Shown: one piece after another, positions 1 to 14,224 of the stretch | Layout: each line of letters opens with the position of its first letter | How positions within the stretch are numbered: the first letter of the stretch is position 1 | Assembly (NCBI GenBank): GCA_005281725.1 | Contig: SSBO01000002.1 | Location: 572,902-636,901, forward strand | Length of the DNA stretch: 64,000 nt | Direction: 5' to 3' | Source: Wuchereria bancrofti | Lineage: Eukaryota; Nematoda; Chromadorea; Rhabditida; Onchocercidae | The notes under the pieces: generated by a model | What the model was told of the DNA's origin: nothing | Database searches by the model: none | What the model saw: the letters and a program-made list of their open reading frames with translations, nothing else | Made by a program: the position numbers and the translations under genes

Positions 1-3000
1 CTTGTTCACATTCTATTATTGGCCTGAAACAAAATTATTAGACTCAAAAATGTCCAACATAACAGTTTCTATGTAGTTTCATCATGACTTTTAATATAAA
101 AGTAAAAATCATTACCTTTTTGTCGGAAGATGTTGGAGAGGCTTATGCAATATAAAACTTGATTTCCTTAGCATTGACAGTGAGCTTCGACATTGATCGC
201 TTAACATATCCCATAGATTTGAGCTCTCTGAACCATGTCTTCCAAAAAGTTCCCGTAAAACAGTTTGTATACTATACGAACATTCAACTTGCATGCTAGC
301 ATCCAGTATTCCGGAAAAGGCTACCGCTGCTCGCTCCAAAAGTTCAATGTAAAACTGAAAGATTTGAAAATCTACAAATAATTGTGACTGACACCAAAAA
401 ATACGGTGTTAATTTTATAAAATAAGAGAATAGAGTGTTAATATAACTGACTTTTTAAAAGAGAGAGGGTAAAACCTCAATGTATAAATCAATTTAAATT
501 TTTAAAAGAATGAAGAAGAAAGTTAGAGTAAGCATAAATATGAGTAAGACAAATTGTGTATAAATTCAAAAGTATTTGCTTTTATCAATAATTTTTTATC
601 AATAAAAAAATAAAACTTTTAATACCTGCTCTCCAGAATCAACAAATACAAATCGCGCATTATGCTGATCAACATTTGTATTTGTACTACACGCCAATGA
701 TAAACCAATACGTCCTGGATCAACAGCACCCAAACAACCAAGCGCTAAAGAAGCTAAGTAACGACATTCCGACAATGAACTTTTTCGTATGATTTGCAAT
801 AATGACGGAACCTAAAATTGGAGACAAATTCTGAATTTTAAATTTTTAAAATAAATCATTAAAGAAACACGCATATGATGTTCAAAGTTATTTTACACTG
901 CAATATCATTTTTCAAGGTTATGCCACACTCACGAATTTATGTAAAGGCATATAATACATAACAAAATAACAAACCAATTCTGCAGCAATGTTATCAAAA
1001 CAGCTATCTGCCAATTCACGATATTCATTAAGTAAGCTTAATAATTTATGCAATATCACTTCACCAACTTCTTCATAACTTTCCTTTAGTAAAGAAGCGC
1101 ATGCATGGAAAACCTGAAAAAATTTTTGTAAAGTTCTGTATGATCAAAAAATGATACCTAATTTTTTGAACACTATTTTTAACTTATGAAAATCAATCAA
1201 TTTGAAGATCAGAGAAATGAATACAGTAATTCTGTTGGTATATTTGCTCCAGGAAAAAATTAATTTAGAATTCTTATTTTCAACTGAAACTGGAACAAGA
1301 CATTGCCAGTTTTTGGGTTCGTTGTAAATGTTACTGCTAGTCCTTTTAAATCAAGTAAAAACTAAACCAGTTCTGGTGGGGAGTTTCCAAGTTTCGGTGA
1401 AAGGTATTCATTGATTGAAATTTTCGGATTGTTCCAAAAAACCAAAGCGATGCGTTCGAAATCTCCACTGAAAAGTTAAATATAGTTTAGAAATGGAAAG
1501 ACCAGTCGAAGCAGAACGGTTACCATGTTCTCATAAATAAATATATGTTCGTAAATAAGTTGAAATTTAAAAAATTTTTTAACTAAAATTTCAACTCAAA
1601 CTAAAATTCAAACTAAAATTTACTTCGCTGCAAAATGTAATTGCCTTTCTTCGAAAATATATCTTAATAACTCTCGAGCCTGCTCAAACCGCAACAACGG
1701 AATGATTGAAACTAGAGTTTGCGGCAAAAGTTTCACCAAAACCTAAAATTTATTCAGTAACAAATCCTAAAAATTCGAAGAAAGTCATGAAATTATTCAA
1801 AGGAAGCTTAAATGGTACAAGAAGTCACGCTGGAACTAATGACGATAGAATAACACAAACAGCAAATCCTGCTGGCGGTGAAAATATCTTGTTTTAAAGA
1901 CGTCAATTATCAACAATTCAATTATCAACAATTTAGTTATCTATCCTATTTTCTCTTAAAGAAAACCATCTTGCTATATAGTGTACCTGATAATGTAAGC
2001 TAGTAAACTGATAAATGATATGACCGAAATGATACTTCAAAAAAAGAGATATGTCTACAATTGTATTACATGGTAAAGTTATATAAATATTAGATGGAGT
2101 AATTATGTAATACGGTATTCTCTTTCTACAACTAATTAATTAATTGCTTTCAGTGCTTAGTTAGGACCTAACTCTTTATCTATTCCTATTTAGTATTTAT
2201 CATATATAATATGACCATGAAAAATTACCTCATCTGACAAAGTTTTCAAATAAACTTTCCATATTTCAATAACAACAATGCCTAACGGTGTAAAAGCGCG
2301 TAAAACAATTAACATTTTATCAGCAGTCTGAAATTTGAAACTTACATTAATATTTCATATTTAGTAAGAAACAAAGTTAAAAAAACTTTGTAAAACCTTT
2401 AAATTTTGTTTGCAAATTTCAAAATGAGCTTACATGCGATTTACAGATTAACATTAATTTTAAATTCTAATTTCATTTACAAAACTGTTACGTTCTTTCC
2501 AGTTTATTTAAACTGCTACTCATTTGTAAATGATAAAATCGAAACCAACTTGATCAAGGAAATCAGTGCCATCTACTTTGATCATTGCCATCACTTTACA
2601 GAGACTTGATACTAGTATCAGTCGTTCATCATAGAATCGATCATCACTGATAGCCTGTCGAAAGTGCAACAAAATTCCCAAATAACTGCAAAATATGCAT
2701 TGAAATTTATTGATATCAAAATTATTTTTTCAAAATCTTATCATTGACTACTACTGCTTATCAATAAGTTATCAAATGTAGCTAAGTCACTCAAACATAT
2801 CATTTTCCTTTTTCCTTAAGCACCTTTTTCCAAGTTCCTTCCATAAAACGCTGACATCTGAAAGAAATTAACTACTTTAACAATAATTTTGAAATGTTTG
2901 CAAGAACAATAATTATTAACAATAAGTTTCAGAAAAAAAACCAATGAAAGCTATAAAAAGAAACCTTTCCCTGATGAAAGCGGTAAAACTGAATGGACAA

Positions 3001-6000
3001 TTTCGACCGTAGGTTAATTTATGTAAATTTTTGATATGCATCATTGCTTTCTCTTCATGAACGCATAAATGTTGCAGCAAACAAACAGTACATTCATAAG
3101 CTTTTTTTGAAACCAATGTTGACTAAAACAAAATGAAAGTCAATTTTTAATGAAAATTTTAAATAAAAATCAAATTTTAGATCAAAACTATCTTAAAAGA
3201 AATAAGAATTCTTTTACTTGACAAGATTAAAGTAAAAGAATTAATAAATGATAATCATATCATTCAAATTCCATTTAGAAAAAAGAGGACTGTATCATGA
3301 ATAATGAAATTGCTCAAAACACAAAAATATAATCCTCTTCTTGTTTTAGCTCAATTACATGCCAAATATACATAACGGTAACCCTGCTAATCCCTGAACT
3401 CCGTTTATCATTAAGTGATTTCAATTCAAAAAATTTCATTCTGATATTTCATGAGCAGTATTTTTGACTATCTTTACCACTTAGTTTATTTAGGATATTT
3501 GCACAACACTTATGCTCATAGACTGACATTTGTCATCGTCTTTTTTTGATAATACAATATTAGATGCGCGGCATGAAATTCCTTTAGTTAAAGTCAATTA
3601 AGAAAAAAAATAATGGAATTAAATAATAGATTAAAATAATACCTACCCAGTTACAACCTCCTTTTGTATAAAAGCTAATAAAATTTAGAGCATTCTGCAT
3701 AACTTGAATCGATAAATCCTTGAAAAGATGCTTGACTAATAATAATGGCAAAGATTCTTCCATCAATATTTCTGGTTGTACTCGTCGCAATCGTGCGATA
3801 GTATCCAATGCCATTTGTACTTTTTCCTTTTCCGCCATACAGTCTAGCAGGAGAGAAGTAACAATTTCAGGACAAGCATCTCCCATGAAACTATAAGAGA
3901 TAAGAAATAAAAATGTTGCTTTAAGTCTGATATATTTTAAAAATCTGACATTATATTTTCTTTTCGCGAATTATTACCAATTTTAATTTCCTCAATCAAA
4001 ATTTCTATCAGAATGCAACAGACGAATGTGTTAAAATAAAATATAAATTAACACTATCAGATATAAACCATTACGGTCGTCCGAATATAGTGATAATACC
4101 CTACCTTTCGATATCATCTTTTGGGAAATCAAATATCTCAACAAGAACATTCAAGGAGTACTCGATACTTTGTTCAAATCTTTCATCAACAGTTTCTAAA
4201 AAACTACCTGGAAAATATTGAAAAATTTTTGTATAACAATTCAAATAGGAAATACAAGAAAATAAGATCAGAAAGCTAGAGAATTCTTCATTCAGAAACA
4301 ATATTTATACTAAATTGAATTCATCTGTTAATGAAAAGTTAGTATATATTTAAAGTTTATTTTTTTGCGATGATAAAATTGATATATCTTACCTCTTTCT
4401 AGAGGCTTTGTTCGTTCCGAATATTCAAAGATTATTCGTTTGGTAAGATTTTCCATTATATATTTCTTTTTTCGAAGAAACCATTGTCGAGGATGTAAAT
4501 TAGGGGCGTATTTTTCCATGCGATCCTATAATCTAACCACTTGGTTAAAAATTTCCGAAACCTCCATAAACTTTGAAACTTCACATTTTGAAAAAAAATT
4601 AGACATTTCAAAACTAAGTACAAGAAATAAAGTGTTAATCAGCTAACCTCAATAGCATGTTTAATTTCAGCGACAACAAATGCATAATCAGATACAATTG
4701 CTACATTCAGAAGATGATTCAAGCACATCAGAAAAAGATTGTCATTTTGCGAATTACTGAAAAAATTCTTTTTTTAAAACATGAAAATCAAAGAAATCAC
4801 CTGAAAATATCGAAATTTAATGTCGATAAAAAATATTATGAACAATTGTGATGAACAAAATTATGAAATTATGCTGTCTCCAAATAAACCTACTTCTCAT
4901 ATCATCTTTCATCCGACTCACTCTTTTCTTTTTTTCACCTTTTCTTTCTACTTTACTGCATTTTCAGAAACTTTTGAGGCAAAAAAAAATTAAAGCGATG
5001 GAAATAGCGTTATGGATCGAAAAAGTGATACGTAGATGAAAGAATTGCGAGTAATTTTGCAAACTTTTGAAAGTAGTTCATTTAGTTAATTTGAAAATTT
5101 GCTTAATTAGTTGATAACACTTACGTCAAGCAGAATATTGCATGTAATTTGAAATTGTCGAATGTTTTTGGTAATTTTTGCAGATCACCAATAACTTGCA
5201 TTACTTCATTTTGTACATTTTCAAGTTTCAGTTCCATCATGGGTTTTAAACACCATCTAAATCAAAATTTTGTTATTCTAAAAGAAAATTATTCTGCTAA
5301 AAAAAAAAAAATTACTCGACTAAAAAGAGTTGAAAATATACGTATAACTATAAAAATGCAATCGTTTTGTTTAATTTCAAAACAATTTGCAATTATGCAT
5401 CTCATCAGGAATGTCCGGTCACAGAACGATGTACTTTGCTTGGGAATGACATCATGCTCGAAATAGTCATGTATCAGCAAGTTAAATCTTACAACTACAA
5501 ATTTTGAAATACTCTGTTTGATTTCTCATCAAGTATTATATGATTTTCGATTATTCAGCCCAATATTGCTGTTCTCTGGTAATAATCGTATTCTATAATC
5601 AGCATTTTTCTACTAATACTATCAAAGATCAGCTCTTTATCATGTAAAAATGCAATTATTTGGATCTTATCCAAGGTCCCTAAAATAATCGTTATGTTTC
5701 CAAAATCGTCAAATCATTATCACTTAATGAGAGTGATACGATATCTTCTTTTGTAAAGAATTTTTTATTCAAATTATCAAAAATTTAAAAATTTTCATGG
5801 TAATTCAAGATGATTAAAGTTTGAAAATAACATACTGAAATTCGGATCGTAGATCTTCGTCAGTTTCTTTCATCAAAATCAATGTGCAATGCATTTCTGC
5901 TTCATATTTTTTCAATACTGAGAAGGAAATATGATTCAGCAAAGAGGCCAATAATTCACAGCAACCTAATTTTGCTGCATTATTACCATGTACAGCTTTT

Positions 6001-9000
6001 TTTATAAGTTCAAAAATTTTATCCAAGTTCATTTCCAAATTTCGATTAGCAATTTGTTTTCCTCGACACATCATACATATCTCATCATCAGCTAGCCGTT
6101 TCTCCATGCTCACAAAACATAATGTTCTTGCTACCGCCTAAAATAACATTTTTAAATAGCTGGACAATCTTTAATGCTAATTTAAATTAGCATTAAAGTA
6201 ATATAACATATGTGATTATTCTTTCTTACGAAGAATGAATGCTATAAATGACATTCCCAATCAAAATCACATAACCTCTATCAAAGTATTTCATCTTAAC
6301 AGTAACTATTAAGAATAATACTTGTTAACAGCATATAAAATCATTTTACTTTTAAAACAGCAGAACATAATTCAGCTTTGTCATCCTCTTGAAGTGCGTG
6401 CATTCCATGATATAACACATGGTTTAGAAGAAATTCAAATTCATTCCTGTCTGTAAAAATCAAAAATACTCAATAAAAAAAAAAAGAATATGAGTTTAGT
6501 CAAATGATTTCAGTCATATCATTGAGGAGAAAAAACTAAATCAACGATTAATGGCCTAATGGAGAGAAAACTCAACAAATTATTAAGTCAATAAAATAGT
6601 ATTATAGGTTTTCTTATGCAGTTTATATCACCGATTATAAACAAAGATTTTTTTTTATTTTTATTTTTTAATTTAACAAACGGAATATAGAGAATGTTTC
6701 CTTCAAAGAAGAACCTGTTGAGAAAATGAAAGAAGGAAAATGTTCTACAGCTGTTCTCAGTAAAGATATTTCTGCCGATGTTAAAGCTGAGATGTATACT
6801 TTGCGACGCCATTCCGGACAAACATTTAAATGACCCAATGCTGGAATCGTACTGGCTTTGATATCAGGTGCTGAAATTTAAATTTCATTGTGATTTTAAT
6901 ATTAACTCAAATTCTAAAAGACTCAAAAACTGAAGAACTATTTTGTCCTTTCTTACTAACTGAAATTTTCCGAATAAACGAAAAAATTTACAAAGGTATT
7001 GACTGCAACGTAGTGATAATTTGTAAATTTGTGATAACGCTGGTAACGCTAAATCAAAACGTTTCAGATCAGCAACCAACTCCTGAAAATTACAGATTTT
7101 AGTTATATAATGGTTTTTTCTTTTTTTTTTTTTTTTTAAATATATAGTGGTCAGTTATGACGATTCATACCAAAAGATGCTCACAATTCTATAGCATATA
7201 AAGATCAAATTTTGAAAGCGAAAGCTCAACTTGTGCAAATTTAGTAGTACAAAGATGCAATCATTCATAAAAATAAAGAACAAAAAGATTCTACCATTGT
7301 TTGAAGCCAAGGTAATGAAATAACAGCAAGCCAGAAGTCAGCTTCCTTCTCGACACATTCAGTGAACGATGAGATAAGTGAAATTAATGCAGCTAGAGTC
7401 TCTTTAGCAACATCTGGCATATTTGAAATATTTTCAATAATCTGAATAAAATTAAAGTAAGGGAAATTTTCTCAAGAATTACTTACAATAAGATGCATTT
7501 ACTAACAACAGAAACCAAATTAAGATCCTACTTGAAATACATATAAGTCAACTACAAAAATTAAATCTTATTGTGAATTGTTGAGAAAGTTTTATTTCAA
7601 CTATCTTCGTCCATCTCGTAACTTTATTTTTCAGAATTCATAAAAATTCAACTAGATGTAAACTGAAAAGTAAATGAAGAAGGGTGTCTCTCTTTCTAAA
7701 CTTGCAACACACTGATTTCTACAAATACCAAAAATCATTCACTTATCTAGAAAAGCGCGAAGCATTGTTATCATAAAAATGATATAATGATAAGTTACAA
7801 CAAAAAAGTAATGATAAATCATATAATTCCTTATAATCTTAACGATTCTTTTTTATCGTTATGATTGTGCATTAAAATGAATTAAAAATTCACCTCTATC
7901 ACTTCTGCAGTTTCAGGAATAATCTTCGCAATAAAAAAATTGCTTTTATCCTTTTCCAATATTTGTTTCAATGCAACAATCATCATCTCTCTTATTCGCA
8001 GATATTTGGTCATCTGCAAATTTTTTTCATGTTTCCAAATTAAAATTCTAAAAAAATAAATTATTGAAAAAATTTGTGATTATATACAAAAATATACTTA
8101 CCTCGATTTCAGCATAACGTTGTCGAGCAAATGCTAACTGTTCAGTAAGTTCATTAAGTAATAGTCTAAAAAAAAACTTTTTTTTTAATTATAAATCTTT
8201 AGATATATTAAAAATTTGGAAATACTATGGTATCGCATCATCCCGAAAAAAAAAAAACCTTGTTAGTCTTTAAGTGTATTATCGCTAACATTTAGCAGAA
8301 AAAAATATTGGCTAATAGAAAATCGGTACTTACGATGAATTAATATCATTATGCTCTAGCACCACGAAAATGAACTCAAATAATTCACCGACATTTTCGG
8401 CTTTTATTTGTAATTCACATTGAAAAATTTTCTTCACAGTTGTATACAAATAAGTAGACAGAACACAACATTGTTCTCGAACACTCTTTTCAACTCGCAA
8501 ATTTACAGAGCATAAATCGATTAACATATTAACCAAGCGCTCATCTGTAAGTAAAAATTGTGGTCGAAGTGAGTAGAAGAAACGAACTCTTTAATTTGTA
8601 GGTCCTACTTCAGTTTAAAAGATCTGAAAGATCCGAAAGTCATTTATCTTTTGATCATTTACACTGTTTTTCGTTTTTCTCTGGTTTTTTTTTCTTCAGT
8701 ATTTTACCGTTATTCTCTCTTAATTAAATAATTGATCATATTTGAACACTAAAATATCAAACCCCCCGCTCGTGGCACTTAATGAAAGAGAAAAACATAT
8801 GTTCCACAAATTAAAAATTACAATCAAATTGGACAAATCTTATTTATACAACTCCATTTCCACTGGAATCTAATTATTATAAGTTTCAAAATTGTTTGTT
8901 GGTCTATTTTTTGTTTTTTGTTTATTAGCTATTTCTGCGCTGCATGCGAATATTTCTAAAGTCAGAAATTATGCCGAAAAACTAAATAAGATTTAATATA

Positions 9001-12000
9001 GGCCGTAGCAGATAGATCAGACAAAGTAGTTAGGATAAAAGAGTTAAGTTCATCCCAAACTTGCGGCGTTATCCTATACGATTCATTTTCGAAACTAAAC
9101 AGCAAATTACATTTTTATTGAAAATCATTAAAAAAATCTTAAAAAACAAAATAAACCTAATCCGAAAGATCAACGAAATAGGACAATCTGAAAAGAAAAT
9201 CTTGAGAGAGATGCAATTATTGAAAAATTTTTGATTTTGAAAATATACCTGGTCTTACATGTGAGGAGCATATCTCCGCAATTTGTTTTGTCCACTTCAG
9301 GAAATAAGAAAAATCAGTTCTATTAAATGTTTCGCATTCATCGATACTAAAAATGCTTCGCCTAATTGGATTTTAATAGTCACTTTGATTTCATTTATAT
9401 ATATTTCACTTTTTATATTTTATGTAACAGTTCTACTGAGAGAAAATAAATTTCCTAATACCATCAGATTTGCATGGATTATCACATATTATATATTTAA
9501 AATTAAATTCCAATTCTTATTGCGTATTTAAACTTCGAACCTAAAAAGTTCAAGTAGTGTTCGAAAGTACAAACTAAGAAGCAATAGAATGATCTGTCTG
9601 ACGCATCTTTTAAAAAAAATGGGAGAATATTAAAGACTTGAAAACTTTAATCATTAAAATTTCAAACTCACTTTCGAACAGCATCACCAAAAGTACGTTC
9701 ACAAGTTTCCAACGCTTCTTTCAGGCGCAATTCTTCATTGCCAATTATTTCAGGTGCCAAATGATAAAGCCACCGTTCTACGGCCATTAAATCATCAAAT
9801 AATAAATCCGCAAACATTGGATTACACGCATCCATTGAAAGCAGTCGTTGTGTAAGTAATATTGCTTTCTGTAAAAAGCACAAGGACCAATAAAACTGGC
9901 ACTAATTAATAATAGTAAATTTGTAAATGAACAATTGGTAAATTATGAACTGCTAAATATATATACTTCGATCAGTAGAAGATATTACAATATAACTGAA
10001 TTAAAAATAATATAACTAAAATTTCGTCACTGTATTTTCAAGCATACTATCCAAAATGTTTTACGTTCATATCTTGAACAATAAACTGAACAATCAGTAA
10101 AAGATTATTAATATAAATATACAATTTATTTCAAACCAAAAAGAAAAAATCTGGCTTAGATTTGTTCAATTTGAACTTGAAGATATAATTCAAAATAAAT
10201 GTTGAAATTCATTATCTATACGAAAACGTTGAACATACATTCTTCACTCGCGACACACCTATGAGGATAACATGCAACAAACAAAACCATAAATATATCA
10301 AAACATCATTGTTTTGCATAATTGATTCATCCACTGTTCCATGTTGTAAAATTGATCTGAAAAAAAAATGTGTGATTCAAATTTATGTTGATAAATTGAA
10401 ATATTACTAGTAACTTAAAGAACAGCAGCATAATTACAAATAAGTAGTTAATTATAATTGAATTAAAATGTCAATAAAATAAATAAATGTTAGAAAATCA
10501 GAGCATGTTAAAATAGCAAATGAATCCTAAAATAGTTCCCTTTTATCCTTGCAAAAATTTTTTTCAATAAAAATTGCGGAAAACTTAACAGTAAGACGTC
10601 CTGAATAATTGAATCACTGCCCGATAAATAATTGATTGTAAACATCACTGGTCCTAAAACGATATCACCCATTGGGGTGGCGAATATCACTTGTCCCTGG
10701 TCACTGTTAATGTTATATACCAAATGACTTTTTTTATCTACCACATCTGAAGTTTTACCAGCAAATATCGGTAATGCAAATAACATCAGTGCTGGATGAG
10801 AAAAAAAAACGGCTTAAATATCTCATCAAAATAAAACATAAAAAAGAAATCAGAATTTTTGAGGCACAGTTAGACATAACATATCCTCTATAATTTTACT
10901 AAATAAACCAAAATTTATAGCTCTAAATTAACGAACATACTGATTCTAATAACAACAAACAGCATTAGGAAAAAGTAAATTGTTACCGATAGGTCTAAAA
11001 TTTTGATAATAGAATTTTTTCTTTTTTTTCAGCAAAAAAATTTCTTACCCTTTAAAATTAAAACAATTTGTTTCTGCACGAAAAGAATATCAGGTGGTCG
11101 TAGAAGTTTAATGAGCTCGATAATACAATCTTGATAAAGACCACCAAATTTTTTGTAAACGATCGGTGATGAAAGAACTGAGATGAATTCTCCTATCGTC
11201 CATATTATTTGCTCTAAAACTTTTTTTGAATTTGAAGAAAATATTTCTGGAAAAAAAATATAGGAATATAAAAAAGAAAATCTGCTTGTATTCCAAAACA
11301 TTTCAAAGAATTTCGTTTTCAAAGATATACAAATCAATTACATTGTGATCATAATCCAGTTAGATGTTTTTTAGTAGTGCAAATATAAATAGCGAAATTG
11401 TAAAATAATCTTTCTTTTCAAAAATATAAGAATATTATGACCAAAATTTGATAGATTAACTGACCGTCCGATATTACATTTGCAGTTTGTAAGTTCCGAT
11501 CAGCAGTACAATAGACTTCCAATAAATCCGGAAAATGAGTCAAATGTTCCACATTATCACCATTCAATATACTTTGGTGTAACTTTTCACTGAACTCTTC
11601 CGCAACCACTTTGTAAAGCATGTAAACATCGTTTAAAGAGCTGAAATTAGCAAAAATTAAATTGAAAATAATTAAAATAATTAAAAATGTAAGTTTTTCT
11701 TCGAGTAGAAACTCCGGAAAAACATTAATTAAAGTAATAATTAAAATTAATTAAAGTAATGATAGAAAGCTTCGTATTTGTGTAAAGTCAGGTGAGTACG
11801 TACATTTACGTGGGCTTATTATCATAGCTATAATGGTTGGGTAAGTAGATTTTCGTAGCTATATGTATTTATATCAGCGATTTCATCTACTTCAATGTAA
11901 AAAGAAGGAATGAATTTAAAGATGAATATGGCTGACTATTTCCCTATGAAATAACAAAATATTTTTTTAGATATGAAAAATAAATAATAAAATACCAGTG

Positions 12001-12318
12001 GCATCATTGCAATATTATAAAAATAAGTTACTACGCATGAATTAATTTACTTTTCAACTTTGTTCTTCATTAATGTCTTAAAATTTTCTTTCCAAGATTA
12101 TTTAATAATTTAAACTTTTCAAATGTGTTAATGTTAATATAACACAAGAAAAAAAAGAAAAAAAAAAACAAACATACAAATGGATGGAAGAATTTTCGTC
12201 GTTAGCGAACAGCCTACGTTGTTCCAAATTTTCCAGTAATATATCGATATATTCAAATCCTTCTTTCTCCGATTGCTGCTGCTCTTGCTTTGATCGCTTA
12301 TTTAACTCCATAGAGATC
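1..12318 (-). CDS. atl-1: ATR-type checkpoint kinase (PIKK family), N-terminal half, partial
   Basis: Large DNA-damage/replication-stress checkpoint kinase, nuclear. Only the helical-repeat half is in the window; the FAT and kinase domains lie beyond base 1. The start is ATG at 12311. Phase-consistent exons, right to left: 12178-12311, 11465-11640, 11049-11246, 10590-10791, 10239-10356, 9672-9868, 9249-9346, 8334-8544, 8102-8165, 7894-8013, 7295-7441, 6992-7082, 6715-6870, 6350-6450, 5836-6137, 5125-5256, 4648-4756, 4393-4525, 4105-4207, 3647-3890, about 2990-3122 (left end uncertain), 2824-2857, 2550-2685, 2230-2327, 976-1113, 626-811, 116-354, 1-23: roughly 1,340 residues. Family anchors recognised by eye: ALGCLGAVDPGRIGLS (human ATR has GECLGELGAIDPGRL), EYSLNVLVEIFDFP at the start of the UME-type region, and LPWLQTM and PEWRRKVY in the N-terminal helical repeats. 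ATR rather than ATM, TOR or importin is supported by the collinear order of these blocks. The symbol is by analogy with the C. elegans ATR gene. Confidence 0.88.
1200..1900. pseudogene. Unidentified coding-like fragments inside an ATR intron
   Basis: The 1.1-kb intron between the ATR exons 976-1113 and 2230-2327 holds two coding-like stretches. On the minus strand (about 1364-1468) a TTTTCAG acceptor precedes a 34-codon open frame with normal-looking composition (contains VFWNNPKISINEYL). On the plus strand (1706-1897) a 63-codon frame ends in GGENILF. Neither fits ATR and I recognise neither. They could be decayed retrocopies or chance frames. Confidence 0.2.
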
Positions 12319-12335
12319 CTGCAATTATTTTATTT
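12319..12335 (-). promoter_or_regulatory. Probable spliced-leader (trans-splice) acceptor of the ATR gene
   Basis: On the minus strand a T/A-rich tract ending in AATTGCAG stands only 7 bases before the ATG at 12311, and no upstream coding exon was found. In nematodes such an acceptor next to the start codon usually receives the SL1 leader. A non-coding 5' exon joined by ordinary cis-splicing is the alternative. Confidence 0.5.
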
Positions 12336-13405
12336 TAAAAATTTGGATTTTGAAATAATTGAACAAAAATTTTTAATCAACAATAAAAAAATAATAAGAT
12401 TTTTAATCAATAAGGTTCCCTCTTTTTTTTTCAAGCCTCTACGGTGACATATCTTTTTCTACTGTTTTCATAAATTATTTAAATATACATATCTAAATAT
12501 AATTCTTTTTCAAATCTCATTTTCAATATCAAAAAATCAGAAGATCCTTCAAAAAAATCTGACAATCATCACGAAAAATAATCTTCAAATATTTTATTAA
12601 TCTAAATACAATTGGTTTGCTTTTTTAAACATATGAAAACAAAAAGAGACCAATTCCTGAAAATTATCTTACAGGAAATCTCGGGAAAAACAATCTCAAG
12701 GAAGCATCCCCCGTCCGTCAGTTTAAACTTCAAATGAGCGAATTATCACATCGCAACACGGTCATTGACCCAATGAAAAATATTTGAAATGAAAAGTAGT
12801 GAATGCATTTGTAATTAAATTTATCACGGAGCATATGTGTATGTGAAACATTGATAGCATATCACTGATAATAGCATAATATCTTAATAAATTAACAGCT
12901 CTTATCAGTTTCCATGAAACATTTCTTCTTTCTTCCACTCATCATCATTTCTCATTTTCATTTATCTATTTGTATTTAAATTTTGTTTGTAATTTAGAAA
13001 TTTTTGAAAAATTCATATAATTTCTTGAAATTATATAATATATGTCAAAATTTTTTAGAATCTCAAAAATTGTAAAATTTGATAAATTACAAAAATCGTG
13101 CAGTAATAATTATTGAATATGCTTGACATACATACATTTATTGAGAGCACTTATAAATTACTATTCAAAATGGTTACATCTCTCTCTTTCATCTACCTCA
13201 CTTAAGTTATTCATTGCATTTTGTTAATGTACGAAAAGGTAAAGATGACACTTTTTTGATGACACTTTTTCATGGCTATATGGATTGGTCATAACGCGTA
13301 TTTTTTCCTTTTTAAATTTAAATTTAAATCTGGCACAATTAGAAGTTGAAGCAGTGGTTGAAGTCAAATTTATTAATAACTAGCACGTATATGCTCTGAG
13401 CAGTT
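12336..13405. other. Intergenic, AT-rich, nothing recognised
   Basis: Region upstream of the ATR gene. It is AT-rich with homopolymer runs and no reading frame with coding character. It probably contains the ATR promoter, but no specific element could be identified. Confidence 0.5.
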
Positions 13406-13845
13406 CATTTGTGATGACACATAATTAACTTACTTAATATTAACTTACTTTGTGATAGCACATAATTAACTTACTTGATACTAACTTACTTTGTGATAGC
13501 ACATAATTAACTTACTTGATATTAACTTACTTTGTGATAGCACATAATTAACTTACTTGATATTAACTTACTTTGTGATAGCACATAATTAACTTACTTG
13601 ATATTAACTTACTTTGTGATAGCACATAATTAACTTACTTGATATTAACTTAATTTGTGACGACACAATTAACTTACGTGTACATAATTAACATGCTTGA
13701 TATTAACTTACTTTATGATGGTACATAATTAACCTACGTGTACATAACTTACTTGATATTAACTTAATTTGTAATGACACATAATTAACTTACCTGATAT
13801 TAACTTATTTTATGATGGCACATAATTAACTTATTTGATAGATTT
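13406..13845. repeat. 41-bp minisatellite, about 10 units
   Basis: A tandem array whose unit contains CATAATTAACTTACTTGATA followed by TTAACTTACTTTGTGATAGC. The phrase CATAATTAAC starts at 13420, 13461 and 13502, giving a strict 41-base period. The first units are nearly identical. From about 13650 the units are shortened and scrambled (ACGTGTACATAATT variants). It lies about 380 bases upstream of the secreted-protein gene at 14225. Confidence 0.93.
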
Positions 13846-14063
13846 TCGATGTAGACAATGTTTCTCCAATATTTCGTGGAGTAACTACATTTTGAAATAT
13901 TGTAAGTGATTCATAACTAGAAATTGCAACATAACAAATTCTGTATTTTGTAATTTAATAAAAATAAAACTTCTTAGAATACTTGTTTTTTTCTTTCAAT
14001 TCGAGTATCTATAATCATTGTAAATTTATTCCATTATTAATCCAGGTATCATTTTTAATCATT

Positions 14064-14157
14064 TAGTAATTAATCAAGCATTACCTTTATCAAGCATAAC
14101 CTTGAAATTAATTATACGAGTGGAACAATAGCCAGATCTAATTAAACCGCATTATTT
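14064..14157 (+). repeat. Upstream copy of a dispersed repeat shared with intron 2
   Basis: This stretch resembles 14755-14827 in intron 2 of the gene at 14225. Both contain TTAA(T)CAAGCATTAC followed by a GAACAATA...CAGATCTAATTAA block, with a gap in the intron copy. Two copies flanking the first coding exons suggest a local duplication or a short dispersed repeat. Confidence 0.6.
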
Positions 14158-14224
14158 AGGTTTAATGAGCTTAACATTTAAACTTAAAGTTAATTACCCG
14201 TAATTCTAGTAATTCAATCTTACG

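Noticed and set aside
1..12318. Importin/exportin or TOR as the identity of the long helical-repeat gene
   Set aside because: The collinear blocks including GAVDPGR and the UME-type region match ATR specifically.
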